Below are positions 6,973-12,969 of a stretch of DNA of 23,389 nt, piece after piece. Position numbers and translations under genes: made by a program. Below the pieces are notes generated by a model. That model saw only the letters and a list, made by a program, of their open reading frames with translations. It had not been told where the DNA came from and did not search any database. This DNA comes from an uncultured Oscillospiraceae bacterium (GTDB taxonomy: Bacteria; Bacillota; Clostridia; Oscillospirales; Ruminococcaceae): the NCBI GenBank assembly GCA_900540595.1, contig UQGL01000034.1:1-23389 (forward strand), in the 5' to 3' direction. Each line of letters begins with the position of its first letter. Within the stretch, counting starts at the first letter, position 1.

Positions 6973-7924
6973 TTTCTCTACCTTTATAAGTAAGCAGCAT
7001 GCCGCCCCATGTAAGCCCGCCGCCAAAGCCGATGCAGGCCAGCTGCTGGCCGGGCTGCAGCAGACCGCTCTCGCTCATCTCATGCAGGGCCAGCGGGATG
7101 CTGGCGGCGCTTGTGTTGCCGTAGCGGTCGATGTTTTTGTAAAACTTGGCGGGGTCGGCGTTCAGCTGTTTTATGCAGTGATCAAGGATACGGCTGTTGG
7201 CCTGATGGCAGACCACCCAGTCCAAATCATCGAGCGTCTGGTTTGTCTGGTCAAGCACCGTGTGCAGGCAGTGCGGCAGGGCCTCCACCGCAAAGCGAAA
7301 GACGGCGCGGCCGTCCATCGTGATGGGTGCGGTATCGCGTGCGGACACACCGCCGACGCGGATCGCGTCACTGCCGCGCGCGCCCAGCATAACGGCAAAC
7401 GGTGCGGTATCAATCAGCTCCAGAATAGCGGCACCGGCACCGTCACCGAACAGCACGCAGGTGGAGCGGTCAGCAGGGTCTGTCAGCCGGGAGAGTGCCT
7501 CGCAGCCGATGACAAGCGCGTACCGCCCGCCCAGTGTAGCCAGCAGCCCATGGGCTGCCGCAGCAGCGTACAGAAAACCGGTGCAGGCCGCGTTCACATC
7601 AAAGGCCGGGCGGTTTTCCGGCAGGTGCAGCGCCGCCTGTACACGGCATGCCACGCTCGGCGCGGCAGTGGGGGAGGAGAGGGTGGCAGCAACGCAGCAG
7701 GCAATATCCTCCGGGGCAAGGCCGCTGCGCGCAAGCGCCTGACGGGCTGCGGCGATGGCCAGTGTGGCCGCGTCCTCCTCGTCCGTGCAGTAGCGGCGCT
7801 GCCGGATGCCTGTGCGGGTGGTGATCCATGCATCGCTGGTGTCCACCTGATGGCTCAGTTCCTCATTTGTCACAACGCGGCCGGGCTTGGCCCCGCCGGT
7901 CGCAATCAGCTGCAGACCTCTCAT
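6956..7924 (-). CDS. fabH: 3-oxoacyl-ACP synthase III
   Basis: FabH starts fatty-acid synthesis by condensing a short acyl-CoA with malonyl-ACP. The 322-residue protein carries the catalytic triad C114 (NAACTGFLY), H240 (CHQAN) and N270 (GNTSAAS), plus WITTRTGIRQRR near residue 33 and the closing IGFGGGLTWG. The ATG overlaps the accA stop (ATGA). The end overlaps fabK by 17 nt. The operon thus joins carboxylation to initiation and elongation. Whether it prefers acetyl-CoA or branched primers cannot be read from the sequence by eye. Confidence 0.94.
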   Translation of the reverse strand: MRGLQLIATGGAKPGRVVTNEELSHQVDTSDAWITTRTGIRQRRYCTDEEDAATLAIAAARQALARSGLAPEDIACCVAATLSSPTAAPSVACRVQAALHLPENRPAFDVNAACTGFLYAAAAAHGLLATLGGRYALVIGCEALSRLTDPADRSTCVLFGDGAGAAILELIDTAPFAVMLGARGSDAIRVGGVSARDTAPITMDGRAVFRFAVEALPHCLHTVLDQTNQTLDDLDWVVCHQANSRILDHCIKQLNADPAKFYKNIDRYGNTSAASIPLALHEMSESGLLQPGQQLACIGFGGGLTWGGMLLTYKGRENETAE

Positions 7925-8877
7925 GCGCCCCTCATTTCTCCGATGCGGCGATATTTTTTGTACCGCTGATCGGCCAATGCCTTACCGCTCATGCGGCAGA
8001 GCTTTGCCAGATGTGCCTGAATGGCGGTATCCATCCGGGCAAACAATGCCTGCCGCCCGCGCTGTGCGCCGCCCAGCGGCTCGGGAATGATCTCCTCCAC
8101 GATGCCGTCATCGTACAGATCCTGCGCAGTCAGCCGCATCATGGTGCAGGCCTCGCCGCTGCGGGCGGCATCCTTCCAGAGAATGCTGGCAAAGCCCTCA
8201 GGGCTGAGCACCGAATAGACGGCATTTTCCAGCATCAAAATATGGTTGGCAACGCCAAGGCCCAGTGCGCCGCCGCTTGATCCCTCGCCGGTAACGACTG
8301 CCAGCACAGGCACGCTCAGGCCGCTCATCTCCATCAGGCAGCGGGCAATCGCCTCGCCCTGACCGCGCTCCTCGGCGTCCTTGCCGGGGTAGGCACCGGG
8401 CGTATCAATAAAGGTGATGATCGGGCGGTTGAACTTTTCCGCCTGCTTCATGACGCGAAGGGCCTTGCGGTAGCCCTCCGGCCCCGGCATACCGAAGTTA
8501 CAGCGCAGGTTTTCCTCCAGTGAGCCACCCTTGCGGTGCCCCAGCACTGTGACCGGCATCCCATGGAACCGGGCAATACCGCAGAGAATGGCGGCATCCT
8601 CCTTGCATTGCCGGTCGCCGCATTGCTCAAAAAAGTCGGTGAACAGGTTGTCGATGATCTCATCAATGTGCGGCCGGTCAGGGCGGCGGGCCAGAAACAC
8701 ACGATCCTCCGGCGTCAATGCCGTGCAGCGCTGCAGAAGAGCGTCCTCCTGCGCGGCAAGCTCTGCCAGCTCGGCTGCGTGGGCAGTCAAATCAAGCATC
8801 TCGCCGTCATCTGCACCGCTTAGTGCGTCGATCTGTGCGTCCAGCGGTTCAAGCTGCTGCAAAACCTCTTTGATCAA
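7921..8877 (-). CDS. accA: Acetyl-CoA carboxylase carboxyltransferase subunit alpha
   Basis: AccA and AccD together form the carboxyltransferase that transfers CO2 from carboxybiotin to acetyl-CoA, making malonyl-CoA. The 318-residue length is normal. Crotonase-like motifs include LGHRKGGSLEENLRCNFGMPGPEGYRKA around residues 112-139, IDTPGAYPGKDAEERGQGEAIA near 156-177 and GEGSSGGALGLGVAN near 197-211. The start codon is TTG at 8877-8875: AGGAGG lies about 8 nt upstream, and the TTG overlaps the accD stop as TTGA. The gene ends overlapping fabH. Its biotin partners AccB and AccC are not in this operon. Confidence 0.94.
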   Translation of the reverse strand: MIKEVLQQLEPLDAQIDALSGADDGEMLDLTAHAAELAELAAQEDALLQRCTALTPEDRVFLARRPDRPHIDEIIDNLFTDFFEQCGDRQCKEDAAILCGIARFHGMPVTVLGHRKGGSLEENLRCNFGMPGPEGYRKALRVMKQAEKFNRPIITFIDTPGAYPGKDAEERGQGEAIARCLMEMSGLSVPVLAVVTGEGSSGGALGLGVANHILMLENAVYSVLSPEGFASILWKDAARSGEACTMMRLTAQDLYDDGIVEEIIPEPLGGAQRGRQALFARMDTAIQAHLAKLCRMSGKALADQRYKKYRRIGEMRGA

Positions 8878-9758
8878 CTGTACTTCCTCCTTTGGGTGTG
8901 CAGGCGCAGAATACGCTCCAGCGTTTCCTTCATCGCAGCGCGCGGAACGACCTGATCGAGAAAGCCATGCTCCAGCTGAAACTCACTGCGCTGAAAGCCG
9001 TGGGGCAGCTTTTCGCCGATGGTCTGCTCGATGACGCGCGGCCCGGCAAAGCCGATGAGCGCCCCCGGCTCTGCAAGCATGATGTCACCCAGACTGGCAA
9101 AGCTGGCGGTCACACCGCCGGTGGTGGGGTGGGTCAGTACGCTGATATACAGTCCGCCGCGGCGGCTGAACCGCTCCAGCGCGGCGCTGGTTTTGGCCAT
9201 CTGCATCAGGCTGAAGATACCCTCCTGCATGCGCGCGCCGCCGCTGGCGGAAAAGATGACGAGCGGCAGATGCTTGTCCGCCGCATATTCAACGGCGCGG
9301 GTGATCTTCTCGCCCACGGCGGTGCTCATGCTGCCCATGAAAAACCGGCTGTCCAGCACGGCAACCACCGCCTGCACACCGCCGATTTTGCCTGTGGCCG
9401 TGACCGCCGCCTCCTTCAGCCCGGTCTTGGCGGCGGCTGCCGTCAGCTTGTCCGGGTATTGCGGAAAATGCAGCACATCCTGCGGGGTCAGATCAGCGTT
9501 CAGCTCCTTGAAGGTGCCGTGGTCCAGCACAAGGCTTAACCGGTAATAGGCACCGATGGGCAGATGCACGCCGCAGTTGGGGCAGACATACAGGCTTTTG
9601 GCCCAGACCTGCCGTGTGGCGCGGCGCCCGCACTTTTCACAGTCCACAAACTGGGGCGGTGTCCAGTTGGGGGCTGCTGTACCGGCATCGCGGCGGGCCT
9701 TCAGCTGAAAGCAGCGCTCCTGCGGAGTGACCGGGAACAGCTTTTCAATGGTGCTCAT
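8874..9758 (-). CDS. accD: Acetyl-CoA carboxylase carboxyltransferase subunit beta
   Basis: AccD is the second carboxyltransferase subunit. The 294-residue protein begins with a four-cysteine zinc ribbon, C40-x2-C43 and C59-x2-C62 (CEKCG and CPNCG), which is diagnostic for AccD. It then has SASGGARMQEG around residues 168-178 and HPTTGGVTASFASLGD further on, the acyl-CoA and carboxybiotin oxyanion region. The start lies 14 nt after the acpP stop, behind AGGGAG. The stop overlaps the TTG start of accA, so the two subunits are probably made in equal amount by coupled translation. Confidence 0.95.
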   Translation of the reverse strand: MSTIEKLFPVTPQERCFQLKARRDAGTAAPNWTPPQFVDCEKCGRRATRQVWAKSLYVCPNCGVHLPIGAYYRLSLVLDHGTFKELNADLTPQDVLHFPQYPDKLTAAAAKTGLKEAAVTATGKIGGVQAVVAVLDSRFFMGSMSTAVGEKITRAVEYAADKHLPLVIFSASGGARMQEGIFSLMQMAKTSAALERFSRRGGLYISVLTHPTTGGVTASFASLGDIMLAEPGALIGFAGPRVIEQTIGEKLPHGFQRSEFQLEHGFLDQVVPRAAMKETLERILRLHTQRRKYS

Positions 9759-9772
9759 GGCTTTCGGCTCCC

Positions 9773-10003
9773 TCAGGCGGCGCGGGCGGCCAGATAGTCG
9801 AAGATGTCGCCCACGGTTTTGAGATTCACAAGATCCTCATCGGCAATCGAAACACCGAATTTATCCTCAAATGCCATATTCAGCTCCACAGCGTCCAGAC
9901 TGTCCGCCTGCAGATCCTCCGTCAGGCTGGCCTCCGGGGTGACCTTATCGGCATCGCAGCTCAGGGTGTCAACAAATACTTCCTTCAGTTCCTCAAAGCA
10001 CAT
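9773..10003 (-). CDS. acpP: Acyl carrier protein
   Basis: The 76-residue acidic protein carries growing acyl chains on phosphopantetheine attached to S35 in the motif ADSLDAVEL. The helical layout and length are standard for ACP. The ATG at 10003 has AGGAGGT about 8 nt upstream and is the first gene after the promoter at 10061-10088, so acpP heads the FASII operon. Being first fits the high ACP need of the pathway. A short alanine-rich tail (LAARAA) ends the protein, 14 nt ahead of accD. Confidence 0.96.
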   Translation of the reverse strand: MCFEELKEVFVDTLSCDADKVTPEASLTEDLQADSLDAVELNMAFEDKFGVSIADEDLVNLKTVGDIFDYLAARAA

Positions 10004-10040
10004 GGTATGTACCTCCTGTATATTTACCTAAATTTATTGA

Positions 10041-10052
10041 TGCAAATTTGCA
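10041..10052. promoter_or_regulatory. Palindrome at the acpP transcription start (candidate operator)
   Basis: TGCAAATTTGCA is a perfect 12-bp palindrome placed just downstream of the predicted start point (about 10054) of the FASII operon. Two related AT-rich half-palindromes flank the promoter: ATTTA-CC-TAAAT at 10022-10033 and ATTTACCTATAAT at 10106-10118. TTAGCTAA lies at 10094-10101. A repressor bound at 10041-10052 would block transcription. The FabT-like protein of this operon is the obvious candidate, but no match to a known FabT or FapR consensus is claimed. Confidence 0.5.
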
Positions 10053-10060
10053 ATGAGGTC

Positions 10061-10088
10061 ATTATACCACGAATTGTTGACATGTCAA
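10061..10088 (-). promoter_or_regulatory. Main promoter of the FASII operon
   Basis: On the - strand TTGACA (10088-10083) and TATAAT (10066-10061) match the sigma-A consensus exactly with a 16-bp spacer. The -35 is embedded in the perfect palindrome TTGACATGTCAA (10077-10088), another possible operator. The leader to the acpP ATG is about 50 nt and has no obvious riboswitch. Confidence 0.85.
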
Positions 10089-10175
10089 TAGAATTAGCTA
10101 AAATAATTTACCTATAATTTTTGCAGTAAAAATGAATTTACAGCCGGGCTTGATTTTCTGCAGTTTTCTAATAAA

Positions 10176-10202
10176 ATTATAATAGATAGATCAGCATGTC
10201 AA
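10176..10202 (-). promoter_or_regulatory. Second, upstream promoter candidate for the FASII operon
   Basis: TTGACA (10202-10197) and TATAAT (10181-10176) are both perfect on the - strand, but the spacer is only 15 bp. It lies about 115 bp upstream of the main promoter and points the same way. A short spacer usually weakens a promoter, so its use is uncertain. Confidence 0.45.
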
Positions 10203-10230
10203 AAAATCACATTCTTGTCCTATTGAATGT

Positions 10231-10334
10231 GTAGGGGCGACCATTGGTCGCCCGCTAACCTGGCGCAGCAACGCGTTTTTCGGGAAAGCATTTTCACAGA
10301 GAAACGGGCACGGGCGAGCAATGCTCGCCCCTAC
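10231..10334. mobile_element. 104-bp palindromic repeat element with hairpin ends (MITE-like)
   Basis: The element begins GTAGGGGCGA and ends with its exact reverse complement TCGCCCCTAC. Each end is itself a perfect hairpin with an 8-bp stem and 3-nt loop: GGGCGACC-ATT-GGTCGCCC at 10235-10253 and GGGCGAGC-AAT-GCTCGCCC at 10312-10330. Over 24 bp the two ends differ at only two positions, which pair with each other in the hairpin. About 58 bp of unremarkable sequence lies between the hairpins. It has no coding capacity, and no clear target duplication is visible. I believe similar GTAGGGGCG-type repeats are common in gut Clostridia, but this is from memory. It sits between the FASII promoter region and an HD-GYP remnant. 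Confidence 0.7.
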
Positions 10335-10364
10335 AAGAGTTTTTGGCAGCCTGATAGATGTATT

Positions 10365-10493
10365 GTGGCTGACTATGTGGACCGCCACCGCAGGCGTGGT
10401 GAGAGCGAGGAAAAGATTCGCCGCCAGCTGAGTGACCAGAGCGGCACACGATTTGACCCTGCGTGTGTGCAGGCAATGCTCGAAATTATGTAA
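10365..10493 (+). pseudogene. C-terminal remnant of an HD-GYP-type phosphohydrolase
   Basis: The last 42 codons before the TAA at 10491-10493 read VADYVDRHRRRGESEEKIRR, then QLSDQSGTRFDPACVQAMLEIM. The SGTRFDP...MLEIM ending resembles the C-terminus of HD-GYP-domain proteins, where an EL..qaGTqFDP helix closes the domain. The catalytic HD and GYP parts are missing. The frame can be opened back to an ATG at 10227, but that part is only the repeat element read through, so the gene is judged broken. A good terminator follows at once, as expected for the true 3' end of a former gene. Confidence 0.5.
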
Positions 10494-10497
10494 AAAA

Positions 10498-10533
10498 ACT
10501 GCCTTGCCGTCAAATGCGGCAAGGCAGTTTTTT
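10498..10533. terminator. Strong bidirectional terminator
   Basis: A 12-bp perfect stem (ACTGCCTTGCCG / CGGCAAGGCAGT) with a 7-nt loop is flanked by an A7 run on the left and a T run on the right. It lies between the convergent HD-GYP remnant (+) and the DUF454 gene (-) and should end both transcripts, including that of the CydDC-like operon. Confidence 0.9.
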
Positions 10534-10534
10534 G

Positions 10535-10927
10535 TCAGGATTCTTGATCAGGGTTATATTTTTTCACGCCGAACACAAAATACAAAATATGCGCCAGCCA
10601 GATGCCGGCCAGAATGCAGCAGGGGAGAACGAGCCCCGCGCGCAGCATCATACAAAAGCCGAACGCCATCAAAAGCGTGACCGTGCCCATGATTTTCAGC
10701 TTTGCACGCCGCGTCATGCCCTGCCCTTGTACAAAGGATTCCAGATTATCCCTGTAGAGCTTTGTGCCGGTAAACCAGCTGTGCAGTTTTTCGGAGCTTT
10801 TACCAAAGCTGAACAGCGCCAGCATCAAAAACGGCACAGACGGCAGAAGAGGCAGCACTGCACCCAGTGCGCCAAGCCCCAGCCCGACCAAACCGAGCAG
10901 CAGCCATACGATCTTTTTAATCTTCAT
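10535..10927 (-). CDS. DUF454 / YbaN-family small membrane protein
   Basis: This 130-residue protein has two hydrophobic blocks. Residues about 5-40 (IVWLLLGLVGLGLGALGAVLPLLPSVPFLMLALFSF) contain the G-x-GxxLPLLPxxPFL signature of DUF454 (YbaN), and residues about 80-120 form a second helical hairpin. KLHSWFTGTKLYRDNLESF lies in the loop between them. I took the ATG at 10927 (MKIKKIVW), which has GGAGAG about 8 nt upstream and overlaps the end of the YgbA-like gene by 11 nt; an ATG 10 codons earlier has no such site. It is the last gene of the ABC exporter operon. The function of DUF454 is unknown. Confidence 0.8.
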   Translation of the reverse strand: MKIKKIVWLLLGLVGLGLGALGAVLPLLPSVPFLMLALFSFGKSSEKLHSWFTGTKLYRDNLESFVQGQGMTRRAKLKIMGTVTLLMAFGFCMMLRAGLVLPCCILAGIWLAHILYFVFGVKKYNPDQES

Positions 10928-11273
10928 TGTTTTCTCTCTCCAAGCGTTTCTTTTCACGAATACTTTCTATACCGTGCCGAACGACCAGTACCGGGTGGCT
11001 GAACAGCATACGCGGTCCGGAATACCGCATAACAGCACGGATTTTTTCCCGCATGGCGGGCTTGTAGCAATGCACCCGGCAGTTGGAGCAAAAGGTCTTT
11101 GTTTCGATAAACGGGCAGCGGTCGGCGCGCAGCAGCGCATACTCCTGCAGGGCCTGACATTCCGGGCAAAGCCCCTGCCTTGTGCCGTGGTGCCCCCTGC
11201 AGTAGGTGCGTATCATCAGTGAAACGATGCGTTTTTCCTGCTCGCGCTTGGCGGCGATGTTGTTTTGATTCAT
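10917..11273 (-). CDS. ygbA: YgbA-like protein (nitrous oxide-stimulated promoter family)
   Basis: The 118-residue protein is soluble and rich in cysteine: C25, C36, C39, C53, C62, C65 and C69, in the order YCRGHHG, LCPECQ, RCPF, FCSNCRVHCYKP. It ends with AVMRYSGPRMLFSHPVLVVRHGI. This cysteine spacing and the HCYKP...GPRML core match the Pfam family named nitrous oxide-stimulated promoter (YgbA in E. coli). The E. coli gene is under NsrR control and linked to nitrosative stress; the cysteines suggest metal or Fe-S binding, which is inference. It starts 10 nt after the CydC-like stop behind AGGAAG and overlaps the DUF454 gene. Confidence 0.82.
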   Translation of the reverse strand: MNQNNIAAKREQEKRIVSLMIRTYCRGHHGTRQGLCPECQALQEYALLRADRCPFIETKTFCSNCRVHCYKPAMREKIRAVMRYSGPRMLFSHPVLVVRHGIESIREKKRLERENNED

Positions 11274-11283
11274 AGCTTCCTCA

Positions 11284-12969
11284 TCAAATTTCGGCCATTC
11301 TGCCGTCCTTTACGCGGTAAATGCGGTCGGCAATGGCCATGGTGGATTCGCGGTGCGACACAAGCAAAATGCTCTTTTTGCGCTTCTGCTCCTGCAGGGC
11401 CTTCAGAATGATACCCTCGTTGATGCTGTCCACATTGCTGGTCGGCTCATCGAGCAGGATCCATTCACTTCCCCGCAGGAAGGCTCTCGCCAAGCCGATA
11501 CGCTGCTTTTCGCCGGCAGACAGATTATCGCCCAGCGCCCCGACCCGCGTCTTGTAGCCATCGGGCAGAGAGAGTATGAACTCATGCACCGAGGCCATCC
11601 GGCAGGCCGCCTCGATTTCCTCCTGCGTGGCGTCAGGCTTGGCGATGCGCAGATTGTCCTCAATGGTTTCGTCAAACAGGTAGGTTGTCTGGCTGACCAT
11701 CGTTACATTTTTCAAAAGCTCGTCGGTGTTGATGCTGTCAACATCCACGCCGCCAAATTTGATTTCACCGCTGTCTTTTTGCCAGAACCGCAGCAGCAAT
11801 TTGAGGAAGGTCGATTTTCCGCAGCCGGATTCACCGACAATGCCGATGATCTCGCCCTTCTCGGCGTGCATCGTAATATCCTGCAAAACCTCGGCGTTTA
11901 CATTGTAGGAGAAGGAAAGGTTGTTTACGGCAAGGCTTTCAAAATCGGTCCGCCTGCCGTTGGTTACAGGCGTTACCGCGGGTTTTTCTGCCAAAAGGTT
12001 CAGCACACGGTCACCCGAGGCAAAGGTCTGGGTCAGGTTGCCGGGCAGGGCGGAGATCGCAATGACCGGACCGAATGAGCCAAACACGCCGACAACGCCA
12101 ATGATCATGCGCCCGGCCGAAAGACGCCCGTTTGCCACAAGAAGGATGCCGGCTGCAAGCGTTGCCAGGATAAAAACAGACACGCACAGCTCAGTCGCGG
12201 CGGTAGTTTTTGTGATGTCGTGCTTCATCTTTTTGGTCTCGGTGAGAAGTGCCTCAGAACGCGCGTTGACATCCGTTTCCCGCTGCTGACCGGCGTTATT
12301 GAGCACGATGTCCTTGATGCCTTTAATGCTGTCCAGAAAAAAGGCGTTGAAGCTTGCAAATTCCGCGCGGTACCGCACACCGGAGGCTTTTAAGCGGCCC
12401 GATGCGATGACAGGGACAACGATACCGATGGTGAGATAGCCCAGCAATGCGACCAGAGCGATCGCCCACGAGGAGACTACACCCACAAAGCAGAACACAC
12501 AGGCGGACACGAGGACGGCAATGCAGACGGGGGAGATGGTGTGGGCGTAGAATACCTCCAGCGTTTCAATGTCGGAGGTAATCATGGCGATGATCGCACC
12601 CTTTTGCTTGCTCTCCAGCTTTGCAGGGCAGAGAGCGCGCAGTGCGCCGAAGATTTTATCGCGCAGCACCGCCAGCAGCCGGAATGCAATGTGGTGGTTG
12701 CTGTACTGCTCAAAAAAACGCAGAATACCGCGCAAAACGCCGCAGCCGATGGCAAGGGCAATGATTGTGCCATAGGACAGGGCGATGCTCTCACCCAAGG
12801 CTTTGGCAACGCCGACCGCACCGCACAGCGTTACGCCCATGGCGCAGAGAAAGCCAACAGAGCCGTTTATGACTGCCAAAAGCATAATGTAGGCAAGGCT
12901 GCCCAAAAGCAAAATAAGGTTCGCCATAATTACGGCGCCGCTTCTGCGAAGCTTGGAATCCTGTTTCAT
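11284..12969 (-). CDS. CydC-like ABC exporter subunit (permease-ATPase fusion)
   Basis: This 561-residue half-transporter has a membrane domain (residues 1-320, about six helices) and an ATPase domain. Walker A GESGCGKST is at 379-387, the Q-loop is normal (VSQTTYLF), the signature is LSAGE at 483-487 and Walker B WILLDEPT contains E508. CydC-type traits include RGILRFFEQYSNHHIAFRLLA near 80-100 and ITSDIETLEVFYAHTISP near 130-147. CydDC in E. coli exports cysteine and glutathione to the outside. The ATG overlaps the CydD-like stop (ATGA), so the pair forms a heterodimer. No cydAB oxidase gene is nearby, so the cargo is uncertain. The signature departs from LSGGQ at two positions. Confidence 0.75.
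   Translation of the reverse strand: MKQDSKLRRSGAVIMANLILLLGSLAYIMLLAVINGSVGFLCAMGVTLCGAVGVAKALGESIALSYGTIIALAIGCGVLRGILRFFEQYSNHHIAFRLLAVLRDKIFGALRALCPAKLESKQKGAIIAMITSDIETLEVFYAHTISPVCIAVLVSACVFCFVGVVSSWAIALVALLGYLTIGIVVPVIASGRLKASGVRYRAEFASFNAFFLDSIKGIKDIVLNNAGQQRETDVNARSEALLTETKKMKHDITKTTAATELCVSVFILATLAAGILLVANGRLSAGRMIIGVVGVFGSFGPVIAISALPGNLTQTFASGDRVLNLLAEKPAVTPVTNGRRTDFESLAVNNLSFSYNVNAEVLQDITMHAEKGEIIGIVGESGCGKSTFLKLLLRFWQKDSGEIKFGGVDVDSINTDELLKNVTMVSQTTYLFDETIEDNLRIAKPDATQEEIEAACRMASVHEFILSLPDGYKTRVGALGDNLSAGEKQRIGLARAFLRGSEWILLDEPTSNVDSINEGIILKALQEQKRKKSILLVSHRESTMAIADRIYRVKDGRMAEI

Noticed and set aside
6464..7969. Open frame of 501 codons on the + strand opposite fabK and fabH
   Set aside because: It spans two well-supported genes in antisense, has no family motif and arises from codon bias.
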